Shown here in pieces: positions 8,841-18,682 of a stretch of DNA of 64,000 nt. This DNA is from Bradyrhizobium sp. LHD-71 (GTDB lineage: Bacteria; Pseudomonadota; Alphaproteobacteria; Rhizobiales; Xanthobacteraceae), in contig NZ_JAVIFX010000002.1 in assembly GCF_031157255.1 (NCBI RefSeq), positions 208,179 to 272,178 of the forward strand, written 5' to 3'. Both the position numbers and the translations under genes were made by a program. Each line of letters starts with the position of its first letter. Position 1 is the stretch's first letter. The notes below the pieces were generated by a model, which did no database searches, was not told the DNA's origin, and worked only from the letters and a program-made list of their open reading frames with translations.

Positions 8841-9048
8841 AATCCCGGAAATTTATAGCAAAACCATGTCGCGAAGCACTGGAAGATGCGGGAAGCGCAA
8901 GCAAAGCGATCGCAATGCGCAACCGTAGCAGCCGCGCCCCCCGGTGCCCCTTGCGGCGACCTTGCGACCAGCACCCTCCCTTCGCCCGGGCGCCGGCTTG
9001 GTCGGCGTCATTCGCCCCCTATGTGCTTGCGCTTGCTATGATAAGCGA

Positions 9049-9076
9049 TTGCGCGGTCCGAATCCGCTGCTATACA
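9049..9076 (+). promoter_or_regulatory. Possible sigma-70 promoter of thrS
   Basis: TTGCGC and TATACA are separated by 16 bases, about 50 bases before the thrS start codon, whose ribosome site is AAGGAG. The -35 box is only half-matched. Offered as the best candidate in the region, not as a firm call. Confidence 0.3.
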
Positions 9077-9128
9077 GCGCTGCCGCTTACCTGCGTCCGT
9101 TCGCAGGAGTGAGTGCAAGGAGATCGAA

Positions 9129-11165
9129 ATGGCTGAGCATCGTTCGGAATCGGGATTCGTCTACGGCATTACCAATTTGAAGCCGGTCGAGAGCACCAAG
9201 GTCACCGTTACCTTCCCTGACGGCGCCCGCCGCGAATTCGCCAAGAACACCACGGGTCTCGACATCGCGAAGGGCATTTCGCCTTCGCTCGCAAAGCGCA
9301 CGGTGGCGATGGCACTTGACGGCGAGCTCGCCGATCTTGCCGATCCGATCACCCGAGATGCGAAGATCGAGTTCATCAGTCGCGAAGACCCGCGCGCGCT
9401 CGAGCTGATCCGTCACGACTGTGCGCACGTGCTCGCCGAAGCGGTTCAATCATTGTGGCCCGGCACGCAGGTGACGATCGGTCCTGTCATCGAGAACGGC
9501 TTCTATTACGACTTCTTCCGCAACGAACCGTTCACTCCCGAAGATTTCGCCGCGATCGAGAAGAAGATGCGCGAGATCATCGCGCGCGACAAGCCGTTCA
9601 CCAGGGATGTCTGGGATCGCGAGAAGACCAAGCAGGTGTTCCGCGACAAGGGCGAAGCCTTCAAGGTCGAGCTGGTCGACGCCATTCCGGGCGATGAGCC
9701 GATCAAGATTTATTTTCAGGGCGACTGGTTCGATCTCTGCCGCGGTCCACACATGACCTCGACGGGCAAGATCGGCAATGCCTTCAAGCTCATGAAGGTT
9801 GCCGGCGCATATTGGCGCGGAGATTCGAACAACCCGATGCTGACGCGCATCTACGGCACCGCGTTCGCCAAGCAGGAGGATCTCGACGCGTATTTGAAGC
9901 AGATCGAGGAAGCCGAAAGGCGCGACCATCGACGCTTGGGGCGCGAACTCGACCTGTTCCACTTCCAAGAGGAAGGCCCGGGCGTCGTATTCTGGCACGC
10001 GAAAGGCTGGACCTTGTTCCAGGCCATCGTCTCCTATATGCGCCGCCGCCTCGCCGGCACCTACGACGAGGTCAACGCGCCGCAGATGCTCGACAAGTCG
10101 CTGTGGGAGACGTCCGGCCACTGGGACTGGTATCGCGAGAACATGTTCGCGGCGCAATCAGCTGGCGACGAAGCCGAGGACAAGCGCTGGTTCGCGATTA
10201 AACCGATGAATTGCCCCGGCCACGTGCAGATTTTCAAGCATGGATTGAAAAGCTACCGCGATCTCCCGATCCGGTTGGCCGAATTCGGTGTCGTTCATCG
10301 TTATGAACCATCAGGTGCGATGCATGGCCTCTTGCGCGTGCGCGGTTTCACGCAGGACGACGCGCACGTGTTCTGCACCGAGGATCAGCTGGCCGACGAG
10401 TGCTTGCGCATCAACGAGCTGATTCTGTCCACCTATGCCGATTTCGGCTTCCAGGGCGAACTCACGGTCAAGCTTTCGACGCGGCCGGAGAAGCGCGTCG
10501 GCTCCGATGCGGCGTGGGACCATGCCGAGCACATCATGGGCGAGGTGCTGAAGCAGATCGCGGCGGGCAGCAACCGCATCCGGACCGAGATCAACCCGGG
10601 CGAAGGTGCATTCTATGGGCCGAAGTTCGAATATGTGCTGCGTGACGCGATCGGCCGCGACTGGCAGTGCGGTACCACGCAGGTGGACTTCAACCTGCCG
10701 GAGCGGTTCGGCGCCTTCTACATCGACGCCGACGGCAGCAAGAAAACACCCGTCATGGTGCATCGGGCGATCTGCGGCTCGATGGAGCGTTTCACCGGTA
10801 TTTTGATCGAGCATTTCGCCGGCCACTTTCCGCTCTGGCTTGCGCCGGTGCAGGCGGTCGTCACCACGATCACCTCGGACGGCGACGAGTACGCCAAACA
10901 GGTGCTTGCCGCCGTGCGCCGCGCCGGACTTCGGGCCGACATCGACCTGCGCAATGAGAAGATCAACTACAAGGTCCGCGAGCATTCGCTGGCGAAGATC
11001 CCCGCGTTGCTCGTCGTCGGCAAGAAAGAAGCCGAGCAGAACACAGTGTCGATCCGCCGCCTGGGCAGCGACAAGCAGCAAGTAGTGCCGCTGGCGGAGG
11101 CGATCGCCGCCCTGGTCGACGAGGCCACGCCGCCGGACGTAAAGCGGGCGATGGTTTCGGCCTGA
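9129..11165 (+). CDS. thrS: Threonine--tRNA ligase
   Basis: Charges tRNA-Thr with threonine in the cytoplasm. Domains in order: an N-terminal TGS domain (about 20-85), the editing SAD domain beginning at [11 protein letters not shown] with its HxxxH-type zinc motif, a class II catalytic core with MNCPGH providing the zinc cysteine and [18 protein letters not shown] as motif 2, then a C-terminal anticodon-binding domain. The length of 678 residues is normal, though the N-terminus has about 15 extra residues. AAGGAG precedes the ATG. A strong hairpin follows the stop codon. Confidence 0.98.
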   Translation: MAEHRSESGFVYGITNLKPVESTKVTVTFPDGARREFAKNTTGLDIAKGISPSLAKRTVAMALDGELADLADPITRDAKIEFISREDPRALELIRHDCAHVLAEAVQSLWPGTQVTIGPVIENGFYYDFFRNEPFTPEDFAAIEKKMREIIARDKPFTRDVWDREKTKQVFRDKGEAFKVELVDAIPGDEPIKIYFQGDWFDLCRGPHMTSTGKIGNAFKLMKVAGAYWRGDSNNPMLTRIYGTAFAKQEDLDAYLKQIEEAERRDHRRLGRELDLFHFQEEGPGVVFWHAKGWTLFQAIVSYMRRRLAGTYDEVNAPQMLDKSLWETSGHWDWYRENMFAAQSAGDEAEDKRWFAIKPMNCPGHVQIFKHGLKSYRDLPIRLAEFGVVHRYEPSGAMHGLLRVRGFTQDDAHVFCTEDQLADECLRINELILSTYADFGFQGELTVKLSTRPEKRVGSDAAWDHAEHIMGEVLKQIAAGSNRIRTEINPGEGAFYGPKFEYVLRDAIGRDWQCGTTQVDFNLPERFGAFYIDADGSKKTPVMVHRAICGSMERFTGILIEHFAGHFPLWLAPVQAVVTTITSDGDEYAKQVLAAVRRAGLRADIDLRNEKINYKVREHSLAKIPALLVVGKKEAEQNTVSIRRLGSDKQQVVPLAEAIAALVDEATPPDVKRAMVSA

Positions 11166-11189
11166 GCCTTCTTCACAATCGGTCTAAAC

Positions 11190-11215
11190 CGGCCGCAACA
11201 GCCTCGTTGCGGCCG
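11190..11215 (+). terminator. Hairpin after thrS
   Basis: A perfect ten-base stem, CGGCCGCAAC pairing with GTTGCGGCCG, around a six-base loop, 25 bases after the thrS stop codon. The U-tract is missing, so it may act as a weak or factor-assisted terminator or as a 3' end stabiliser. Confidence 0.5.
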
Positions 11216-11350
11216 TCTGCGCGTGTTAAATCTTAGAGGGATTTGAGTTGGCGAGATGGCAGCCAAACTCTCGAACGCCATAACGGCCGAAATCGGTTGA
11301 AGGCCGCCGGTGGCAGACACCTCGCATTGGTGATCAGCGAAAGGATACGC

Positions 11351-11914
11351 GTGCCCGATATCATCGAACTCCTCAAAACCCGTCGTTCGGTCAAGCCGAT
11401 CGAGATGACCGGTCCTGGCCCCTCGCCCGCCGAGCTGGAAACCATCCTGACGCTGGGTGCGCGCGTACCGGATCATGGCAAGCTTGTGCCCTGGCGCTTC
11501 ATTGTGTTCGAAGGCGACGCGCGCGCAAAGGCCGGCGACATCTTTGCGGCGATATTCAAGGAAACGCACCTGGCGGCGACGGAAGATCAAATCGAGGTCG
11601 AGCGCAACAAGTTCATGCATGCGCCACTGGTGATCGGTGTGGTCAGCTGTGCCAAGCCGCATGTGAAGATTCCGCTCTGGGAGCAGGAGCTGTCGGCCGG
11701 CGCCAGCGTGATGAACATCGTCACCGCGGCGAACGGCCTCGGCTATGTCGCGAACTGGCTGACCGGCTGGATTGCGTTCGACCGCGCGGTGCTCGACGCG
11801 CTTGGCCTCACGGCCGACGAGAAGATGGCTGGTTTCATCCATATCGGCCGCGCGAAACGACCGCCGGAGGACCGTGACCGGCCGCAACTTGCGAGCATCG
11901 TTACACGGTTCTGA
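11351..11914 (+). CDS. Nitroreductase family oxidoreductase
   Basis: A YdjA-type flavin oxidoreductase of 187 residues. The N-terminus LLKTRRSVKP is the FMN phosphate-binding RRS region, LGARVPDHGKLVPWRF is the characteristic loop of the small nitroreductases, and the C-terminus has GFIHIGRAKRPP. It would use NAD(P)H to reduce nitro or quinone compounds; the physiological substrate is unknown. The start is GTG with AAAGGA six bases upstream, which gives the family's usual N-terminus; 36 upstream codons are open but not family-like. Confidence 0.9.
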   Translation: MPDIIELLKTRRSVKPIEMTGPGPSPAELETILTLGARVPDHGKLVPWRFIVFEGDARAKAGDIFAAIFKETHLAATEDQIEVERNKFMHAPLVIGVVSCAKPHVKIPLWEQELSAGASVMNIVTAANGLGYVANWLTGWIAFDRAVLDALGLTADEKMAGFIHIGRAKRPPEDRDRPQLASIVTRF

Positions 11915-11917
11915 CCT

Positions 11918-14467
11918 CTACGCCGCCCGCGACGCCTGCTCTCGAAAGCGGACCAGCAGCGCGCTGAGCTCCTCGGCTGGCCGTGCGGGGCTGAACAGGA
12001 AGCCCTGCACTTCATTGCAGCCCTCCATCCGCAGACGTTCGAGTTGCTCGGAGGTCTCGACCCCCTCGGCCGTGGTGGTGATGCCGAGGCTGCGGCCGAG
12101 GCCGGAGATCGCCCGGACGATCGCAACGCAGTCCGGCCGCTCGGCGAGTTCACGCACGAACGAACGGTCGATCTTGATCTTGTCGAACGGGAATGCGCGA
12201 AGATAGCTGAGGCTCGAATAACCGGTGCCGAAGTCGTCCATCGAGATGCGCACGCCGAGGCCGCGCAGTTGATGCAGGGTCGCGAGATTTGAATCGGTCT
12301 CCGCCAGCAGGACCGACTCGGTGATCTCCAGCTCGAGCCGCTGCGGTGTAAGTCCGGAATGGGCCAGCGCCGTGATTACCGCCTGCACCAGCCCGCGACT
12401 GCGGAACTGCATCGGCGAGAGATTGACCGCGATCCTGATATCGTCCGGCCATTTCGCCGCCTCGGCGCAGGCCCTGCGCAGGGTCCACTCGCCAAGCGCA
12501 ACAATCAGGCCGATGTCTTCCGCAACCGGGATGAACTCGGCCGGCGGTATCATCCCCTTAGTCGGATGCCGCCAGCGCAGGAGCGCCTCGAAGCCGGTGA
12601 TGCGATCCCTGGCGATGTCGATCAGCGGCTGAAAATGCAGCTCGAACTCGCCGCTTGCGAAGGCACGCCGCAGGTCGGTCTCCAGGGCGCGCCGGTGTTG
12701 CGCCTGGCGATCCATGTCCTGCTCGAAGAACCGGTGCGTTCCGCGCTGCTCGCCCTTGGCGCGATAGAGCGCCATGTCGGCGTTGCGGATCAGCTCGTCG
12801 GCGGACGTGCCGTCACCTGGTGAAAGCGCGATACCGATGCTTGCCCCGATCACGGCTTCGATGCCGTCGATCTCATAGGGGGTGCTCAACGCCTTGATGA
12901 CCTGAGACGCGATGTGCCCTGCTTCCGCCGGGCTGGCCACCTGATCGAGGATCACGGCGAACTCATCGCCACCGACGCGCGCGACGAGATCGTTGCCGCG
13001 AACGCATTGCATGAAACGATGGGAGACGAGTTGCAGCAGCTTGTCGCCGACCGGATGGCCGAACGAATCGTTGACGTTCTTGAACAAATCGAGATCGACG
13101 CACATCACGGCGATCGACTGTCTGGGATCGCGTCGCCGAGCCAGGGTGTTGGTCAGGCGATCGTGGAACAGCGCGCGGTTCGGCAGGTTGGTCAGTGCGT
13201 CGTGATGCGCCATATGCGCGATCCGTTGCTCGACACGGCGTCGTTCGGTCACGTCCAGCAAGGCCACGAGAAACGCATCCTGCTCGCCAAATGCCACCCT
13301 GCGGCCAAACGAAAGCACTTCGATCTCGCTACCGTCGGCCCTCAAATGACGCCAGCACCGTGACTCATAGACGTCACTGATCCGGTCCAGCGCTTCGTTG
13401 TGCGCGTCGACCTCGTCGCGCGGCCAGATGTCGCTGATCGTCATCTGCAGGAACATCTCGCGGCTGTAGCCGTAGTGCGCGACGGCGGCATCGTTGACGC
13501 TCAGAAACCGGCGAGTGGTCGCGTCGAACACCCACATCGGCATCGGATTGTTATCGAACAGCAGCCGGAACGATTGCTCGCGCCGCTTCAGGTTTGTGAT
13601 ATCGGTCAGCGTCGCCGACAATAGATCGCCGACAGCGATGACACCGACCTTGATATGCGCAAGCCCGCCGTCGAGTTCGATTTCGAATTCCTCGCTGCGT
13701 CCGGTCCCGATGATGGCCTGCAGCCGTGCGGCAACGGCAGGTGACGCCAGTGCGTGACTGCCTTCGCTCAAGCACCGCCAGCGCAGTTCGTCGAGCGGCA
13801 TGCCGAGCAGCCGCGCTGCGCCGTTATTGAGATCGACGATCCGAAAGTCGGTCGGCCGGCTCTGCTCGTCGCGCACCGTTGCAAGCGAGACGATCCCTTG
13901 ATCCGTCGTCTGGAAAATCGTGTCGATGAGATTGTATCTTTCACCCTTCTCGCAAACATAGACGGCGATGATCGACCGGCTCCATCGGGACGACATCGGC
14001 AATGCCAGCACGTCATAGGATTCGACAATGCTGTTGCGCACACAGAAGGCGCTGGCGAGGTACGGCTTACCCAGACGAAGTGCGCCGGTCGCCGCTTCCC
14101 TCAGCGCCATCGCGCATTCGGTCGAAAGCTGGCTGAGCGGCGTGTCGTGGATTTCCTGTCCAAGCCACTTCTGGACATAGCGCCCCGCGCGCAGCAGCGT
14201 CGGAACCCCAACCTCGGTCTGCATCAGGCCGATGTTGTCGGCGAGCCGGCCAAGGCTGCCCAGCATGATCTCCTCGAACGGAGGCAATAGCGCTTCCGGC
14301 GACAGCGCCGCATGCCACATGCGTCGCAACACCGCGATATCATCGAGAATGATCGCATGACGGGCCGTTCTGGCCCGGGCTGCACTGAACTCGGTCACGA
14401 CGGTTCCCAAAAGTCGGTTCAACGTTCGGTCGGACACGCCAAATCGGCTGGAACCGCTTAAAATCAA
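11918..14467 (-). CDS. PAS-PAS-GGDEF-EAL cyclic-di-GMP protein
   Basis: An 849-residue cytoplasmic signalling protein. Residues 1-180 form an uncharacterised helical input region; PAS domains span roughly 185-295 and 297-415; a GGDEF domain follows with the intact signature GGDEF at 499-503; an EAL domain (about 590-840) has FEALLRW, LEITESVLL, MDDFGTGYSS and EGVET. Both catalytic motifs are complete, so it could both make and degrade cyclic di-GMP. No transmembrane segment is seen. The PilZ and LapG-like genes a few kilobases away use the same second messenger, but are not in one operon. Confidence 0.93.
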   Translation of the reverse strand: MILSGSSRFGVSDRTLNRLLGTVVTEFSAARARTARHAIILDDIAVLRRMWHAALSPEALLPPFEEIMLGSLGRLADNIGLMQTEVGVPTLLRAGRYVQKWLGQEIHDTPLSQLSTECAMALREAATGALRLGKPYLASAFCVRNSIVESYDVLALPMSSRWSRSIIAVYVCEKGERYNLIDTIFQTTDQGIVSLATVRDEQSRPTDFRIVDLNNGAARLLGMPLDELRWRCLSEGSHALASPAVAARLQAIIGTGRSEEFEIELDGGLAHIKVGVIAVGDLLSATLTDITNLKRREQSFRLLFDNNPMPMWVFDATTRRFLSVNDAAVAHYGYSREMFLQMTISDIWPRDEVDAHNEALDRISDVYESRCWRHLRADGSEIEVLSFGRRVAFGEQDAFLVALLDVTERRRVEQRIAHMAHHDALTNLPNRALFHDRLTNTLARRRDPRQSIAVMCVDLDLFKNVNDSFGHPVGDKLLQLVSHRFMQCVRGNDLVARVGGDEFAVILDQVASPAEAGHIASQVIKALSTPYEIDGIEAVIGASIGIALSPGDGTSADELIRNADMALYRAKGEQRGTHRFFEQDMDRQAQHRRALETDLRRAFASGEFELHFQPLIDIARDRITGFEALLRWRHPTKGMIPPAEFIPVAEDIGLIVALGEWTLRRACAEAAKWPDDIRIAVNLSPMQFRSRGLVQAVITALAHSGLTPQRLELEITESVLLAETDSNLATLHQLRGLGVRISMDDFGTGYSSLSYLRAFPFDKIKIDRSFVRELAERPDCVAIVRAISGLGRSLGITTTAEGVETSEQLERLRMEGCNEVQGFLFSPARPAEELSALLVRFREQASRAA

Positions 14468-14543
14468 GGTAAGGTGCGCGCGGTTGCGCGATTATGAAGA
14501 TTTTAAGACACGTCATGGTTAGCGCGCGGTAGGTATTACGCTG

Positions 14544-15632
14544 CTAACGCGACAACACCTCGATCTCGCCGTCGACGCCATTGACGACGTCGAACGAGCG
14601 CTCGTAAACGCGGCCCTCATATCGGGCGATCGCGCGGTACTGCCCTTCGGCCAGCACCACGCGCGGAAAAGCGCCGATTGATTCCTTGACGATGTCGCCG
14701 CCGGGCGTCAGCACCGACCATGATGTATTCGCCAGCGCCTCGCCGCCATGCTCGCTGACGAGCTTCAGAACGATCAGCGCCGCACGATGTGTCACAGTAA
14801 CATCGGTGAGCTTGCCGGCCTGCACGCGAATATCGGACCGCACGACCGAATTGCCGTCGCCGTAATTGGAGATGATGTAGTAGGTACCTTCAGGGATAAG
14901 CGCCACGTCGCCGGAAGGGACGTTCTGCGCGATCGGCGCCCGCTCGATTGCGTCGAACTGGCTGCCTTTGTAGATGTTGAACGTCACCTGCCCTGAAGGG
15001 ATGCGCGTGGTGCCAACACGCCCCTCGATGCGTAATCCTCCGGCGGGAATCTCGAATTGCTCTCGCGTCGTTTCCTGACGCAACGTCACCGGCCGAACTG
15101 CGCTCGCAAGGCCGAGGCTCGCATGGACGACATAGCTGCCCGGCGGAAGCACGATGTTGGGCGTCGGCGATCGCTCTTCGCGCAGCATCCGGAATGTTCC
15201 GCCGGCGTCCGGCCTGTCGGTATAGACCCGCCAGACGACGCCGCCTGTCACATTCGGAAGGTCTTTGCCGAACTTCGCGCTCAACGCGAGCACCGCCTGG
15301 TTCGTCGATGGCGGGACGGCCGCGGGCGGCGTAGCTGCGGTCGGTGCCGACTGCGCGCTCGTCGAGGGTGAGAGAATTGAGGGTGGCAGAGACGGTGCTG
15401 ACGCCGGTCCGGACGACGGCGCAAGATTGATGGCGCCATTGCCGACGCCTTGGGGCATCGGCACCGCGCTTGGAGGAACCGGTGCGGGCCGGTCGCCGAA
15501 GATCTGCGCCGATACCGGCGCGGGGAATGACAGGAGGGAGAGAATGGCAAGCGCGTACAGCCAAGCGGTCGGCCCCGCTGGTCGGTCGGCTCCCCCAGGA
15601 CGCCCGCCAAATCGTGTCACTAACGCCGTCAT
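14544..15632 (-). CDS. Secreted proline-rich hypothetical protein
   Basis: The N-terminus contains a Sec signal (LYALAILSLLSFPAPVSAQ). A 90-residue Pro/Ala/Ser-rich linker follows, then a beta-rich region with several repeats of an Ig-like or carboxypeptidase-regulatory-like type, each ending in patterns such as LPPGSYVVHASLG, IPEGTYYIISNYG and LAEGQYRAIARYEG. Those three echoes suggest three related beta-sandwich modules binding or bridging in the periplasm. No enzyme motif is visible. I place the start at the internal ATG that directly precedes the signal peptide; 25 further codons are open upstream. Confidence 0.7.
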   Translation of the reverse strand: MTALVTRFGGRPGGADRPAGPTAWLYALAILSLLSFPAPVSAQIFGDRPAPVPPSAVPMPQGVGNGAINLAPSSGPASAPSLPPSILSPSTSAQSAPTAATPPAAVPPSTNQAVLALSAKFGKDLPNVTGGVVWRVYTDRPDAGGTFRMLREERSPTPNIVLPPGSYVVHASLGLASAVRPVTLRQETTREQFEIPAGGLRIEGRVGTTRIPSGQVTFNIYKGSQFDAIERAPIAQNVPSGDVALIPEGTYYIISNYGDGNSVVRSDIRVQAGKLTDVTVTHRAALIVLKLVSEHGGEALANTSWSVLTPGGDIVKESIGAFPRVVLAEGQYRAIARYEGRVYERSFDVVNGVDGEIEVLSR

Positions 15633-15767
15633 GCTGCCTGCTTTTTTTACTGAAAACACGGCAAATTCAAGCCAGGCTGCTCGAATGACTGGAAGTGGCG
15701 GTGGCAATCGCTATTTTCTGTGTGTTCTGGCGTCAGGACTGACCGCGAGAAACAACGGAACGAACGC

Positions 15768-16841
15768 GTGCTGCAAAACTGGTTAGGCCAAGGCCAGAAA
15801 CACGAATCAGACAAGGACAAGGACAAGGTCGGCCTTGGTCCGTCACGACGTCCGCTCATCGGGCTTGCGCTGGGCGGCGGTGCCGCACGCGGCTTTGCCC
15901 ATATCGGCATTCTGCGCGCCTTGCTGGAGCGCAATATCGTGCCCGATGTAGTGGTCGGCACGTCGATCGGTGCCGCCGTCGGTGGCGCCTATGTGACCGG
16001 ACACCTGGATACGTTCGAGGAATGGGCGCGCGGCCTGCAGCCGCGCAACGTGCTCGGCTATCTCGACATCCAGCTGAACGGGTCCGGATTGATCGGCGGC
16101 GCCAAGCTCGCAGCCCAACTCGACCAATCCATCGGGCGGCGACTGATCGAGGAACTGCCGGCCAAATTCGCCGCCATCGCGACGGAAGTGTCGACCGGCC
16201 ACGAGATTTGGCTGACGCACGGCCGTCTGGTCGAGGCGCTGCGCGCATCGTATGCGCTACCCGGAATCTTTTCGCCGGTCAGAATCGGCGATCGCTGGCT
16301 GGTGGATGGCGCGCTGGTCAATCCCGTGCCAGTTTCCGCGGCACGCGCGCTTGGCGCGGAGATTGTGATCGCCGTCAATCTCAATGCCGACAACTTCGGG
16401 CACGGCGGAACGATTTCGGCGTTCGGCACACCACCTGACGCACCAGAAGAACAAGCCTCACCCGCGCCCCCGCCGAAAAGCGGCATCGGCAAGTTCTTTT
16501 CCGCGGAACGAACGATGAAGCGCGAGTTCTTCGGCAGCGTCAACCGGCCTGGCATATCGACGGTCATGGTCGAAGCGTTCAACATCATGCAGGACCGCAT
16601 TACGCGCGCACGTCTTGCCGGCGATCCACCGGATGTCCTGATCTCGCCCCGTGTCACGAAGATCGGCTGGTTCGACTTTCATCGGGCCGAAGAGACAATC
16701 GCTCATGGCCGGCGTGCCGCCGAACGCGCACTCGAGTCCATCGAGGAAGCGATCGCAATTCTCGCACCGGGCCACGCGGCCCTCGAAAACAAAGAAGGCA
16801 GCGATCCGACGACCGGCAGGATCGAGAAGGCCGCAGAGTAG
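15768..16841 (+). CDS. Patatin-like phospholipase (RssA type)
   Basis: LALGGGAARGFAHIGIL supplies the oxyanion glycine loop, VVGTSIGAAVG the nucleophile elbow with serine near residue 66, and WLVDGALVNPVP the aspartate of the Ser-Asp dyad, so all catalytic elements are present. The protein would hydrolyse acyl esters of phospholipids or similar lipids. A proline-rich linker near residue 230 separates the core from a helical C-terminus. The start is uncertain: a GTG at 15768 and one 48 bases upstream are both possible, neither with a good ribosome site. Divergent from the secreted proline-rich protein. Confidence 0.9.
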   Translation: MLQNWLGQGQKHESDKDKDKVGLGPSRRPLIGLALGGGAARGFAHIGILRALLERNIVPDVVVGTSIGAAVGGAYVTGHLDTFEEWARGLQPRNVLGYLDIQLNGSGLIGGAKLAAQLDQSIGRRLIEELPAKFAAIATEVSTGHEIWLTHGRLVEALRASYALPGIFSPVRIGDRWLVDGALVNPVPVSAARALGAEIVIAVNLNADNFGHGGTISAFGTPPDAPEEQASPAPPPKSGIGKFFSAERTMKREFFGSVNRPGISTVMVEAFNIMQDRITRARLAGDPPDVLISPRVTKIGWFDFHRAEETIAHGRRAAERALESIEEAIAILAPGHAALENKEGSDPTTGRIEKAAE

Positions 16842-16947
16842 CTCTGTCACCCCGTTCTCGGCTGCGCCAAACAAGCGACCGCTCTTGCGTGAACATCCAA
16901 TAGCGTCCACAGCGGCTCGGCAAGCCGCGCGCGCCACGCTGCCGAGC

Positions 16948-17376
16948 CTACGCGGTCTTGATGTAGTCGCGCATCGCCTCCTGCTCTGTCTCGTATTCCA
17001 TGACGCGATGCTTGACGACGTCGCCGATCGACACGATGCCGATCAACTCACCCTCCTCGACCACAGGAAGGTGCCGGAATTTTCCCTCCGTCATCCTTTC
17101 CATAAGCCAGCTGACGGTGTCGGCGCGCCGACAGGTCATCACCTTCGGCGTCATCACGGCGCTGACCGGTTCGTCGAGAATGCTCGGTCCCCGTTTGCCC
17201 AGTTCGCGAACGATATCGCGCTCGGAGATGATGCCTTCGATCTTTCCGCCGGCCAGCACCAGCAGCGCGCCAATGCCGCGCTGGGACAAGATATTCACCG
17301 CGGATGAGACCTTTGCATCCGCTCCGATGCTCTCGACCTGACGGCCCTTGGCATCGAGTATCGCACGAACGGTCAT
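16948..17376 (-). CDS. CBS-pair domain protein
   Basis: Almost the entire 142 residues are two CBS domains: GIGALLVLAGGKIEGIISERD and FRHLPVVEEGELIGIVSIGD are the matching second halves of the repeats. Such proteins bind adenine nucleotides and regulate partner enzymes or channels. There is no attached effector domain. A strong AAGGAGG ribosome site precedes the ATG. It stands between a phospholipase and a rhomboid gene, and no partner is evident. Confidence 0.92.
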   Translation of the reverse strand: MTVRAILDAKGRQVESIGADAKVSSAVNILSQRGIGALLVLAGGKIEGIISERDIVRELGKRGPSILDEPVSAVMTPKVMTCRRADTVSWLMERMTEGKFRHLPVVEEGELIGIVSIGDVVKHRVMEYETEQEAMRDYIKTA

Positions 17377-17553
17377 TGTCGCCTCCTTAAGACGTCAAGG
17401 CGACCGCGTCCCCCTACCCCGAACGCGCGGTCGATGTTCTCGCAAGAACAAGAAACAACGCAGCGTCGTTTTGGTTCGCTGGATGATGGAGCAACAAGGC
17501 GGTTCGCGCAAGGAAATCAGCACCATAGGGGCACGAGCACGCCGCCCGCGCCT

Positions 17554-18315
17554 TCAGGCGGCCGGGGCCCCGGCCACCTTCCGCGATGCGGGAGGAATTG
17601 GGTCGAACAGCGAGAACAGCAGCAAGCCGGCCAGAAATCCACCGATGTGCGCCTGCCAGGCGATGCTTTCAGCCTGGTCCGAGAACGGGTTCGAGCCGAG
17701 GCCGAAGATAATGTTGATGGCGAACCAGACCGCAAGAAAAGTGATCACACGCGGCTGGCGCAACGCCCTGAGCAGCGGCTGCGCCGGAACGCGGGCCGCG
17801 GCGTCGGCATCTCCGCGCCGGAAGGAGAGGAAGCTTCCGCGAGCGAAGGCGAAACGAATGGCCGCCGCCATCGCTCCGGACACCGCGGCTGAGGCGCCGA
17901 TCATCGGCGCCAGCTCGCGCGGATGGGTGATGAGATGCGCGCCCGCGCCTGCAATCGCTGCGACGGCCAGGAACAGGAAAAAACGGATCGCACCGAACCG
18001 CCGGGCGACGGCGCTGCCGAAAGGCAGCAGCCAGAGAACGTTGACGGCGAGATGCGTGAAGTTGGCGTGCAAAAGGCTGTAGGTGAGGAATGTCCAGACC
18101 TTCGCGCCCTTGCCGCCGTACTCGGCAAAGCGGTCCACCAGCACCGACGTGTCGAAACGCGCCGGGACGAAGCCAAAAGTCCAGATCAGCCACTGATCGG
18201 ACTCTGGCGGCAAGATCGAGCGGAACAGGTGAATGCCCGCGAGTACGATCAGGATCGCGATCAGCGCGCCCGGCAGGTTGAGGACCGGTTCGCGCGGGAG
18301 GTCAGACTCGGTCAC
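17554..18315 (-). CDS. Rhomboid family intramembrane protease
   Basis: About six hydrophobic segments. Conserved points are HANFTHLAVNVLWL in helix 2, the serine at 142 in IGASAAVSGAMAA, and a histidine in WQAHIGGFLAG, forming the Ser-His dyad. The canonical GxSG reads GASA here, so the glycine after the nucleophile is alanine; the rest of the motif is intact, and I expect it to be active, although this is not certain. It cleaves within membrane segments of unknown substrates. The GTG start has no strong ribosome site. Confidence 0.9.
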   Translation of the reverse strand: MTESDLPREPVLNLPGALIAILIVLAGIHLFRSILPPESDQWLIWTFGFVPARFDTSVLVDRFAEYGGKGAKVWTFLTYSLLHANFTHLAVNVLWLLPFGSAVARRFGAIRFFLFLAVAAIAGAGAHLITHPRELAPMIGASAAVSGAMAAAIRFAFARGSFLSFRRGDADAAARVPAQPLLRALRQPRVITFLAVWFAINIIFGLGSNPFSDQAESIAWQAHIGGFLAGLLLFSLFDPIPPASRKVAGAPAA

Positions 18316-18682
18316 GAAGGGGATTTTCCATCACAGGACGATGCGCCGGAATAAGCGGCTTGCGCGGCCTGTGCAAGCGTAGCGCTATCCTCCTGATTAC
18401 AAAAAGAAAAGAACGGCATCGACCTCCGACGGCAGCATGTCTGGAGCGAGCTCATCCCTGCAGTGCCCTTGCACCGCCCCTCCTCCGGCGCCGCGCGGGA
18501 CCACAACCGCATGGTTAATTTAACCTTAACAGCACAAAGGACGGGGCAACCCGGACATTTCGGCGCCCGCGGCATGGACGCTGCAGTGCTCCCTTGCGAG
18601 AGACGTATTCCGGGGTTCGGCATTCCAAATCGACACAATGCTGTTCCGGCCGTCAGAAGGGGCGACGTCAGTCAGGCCGGTC
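18316..18682. other. Intergenic region with CtrA site
   Basis: No convincing gene; a 108-codon leftward frame across it lacks codon bias or a domain. The region serves as the promoter zone for the PAS_5 gene and contains the CtrA-type site listed next. Confidence 0.5.
18515..18530. promoter_or_regulatory. Perfect CtrA-type site TTAA-N7-TTAAC
   Basis: TTAA, TTTAACC, TTAAC: an exact match to the extended CtrA site. Its first part also forms the palindrome GGTTAA-T-TTAACC. It sits about 150 bases upstream of the chosen start of the PAS_5 protein, the only gene it could plausibly control. Confidence 0.55.

Larger units (their letters stand above)
8618..9128. other. 511-base divergent region before MFS gene and thrS
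   Basis: No gene is convincing here. The stretch holds an AT-richer patch with an inverted repeat and a possible thrS promoter, both listed separately. I see no T-box, attenuator peptide or tRNA-like element that would indicate amino-acid-responsive control of thrS. The open frames across it are compositional. Confidence 0.6.

Noticed and set aside
8975..9128. T-box or attenuator ahead of thrS
   Set aside because: No T-box core sequence, no threonine-rich leader peptide, and T-boxes are not expected in Alphaproteobacteria.
11190..11215. Considered as a perfect intrinsic terminator
   Set aside because: The stem is strong but the following bases contain no U-tract, so it is listed only with moderate confidence.
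18312..18638. Leftward 108-codon frame in the rhomboid-PAS_5 gap
   Set aside because: Cys/Arg-rich, no ribosome site, and it runs across a CtrA-type promoter site.
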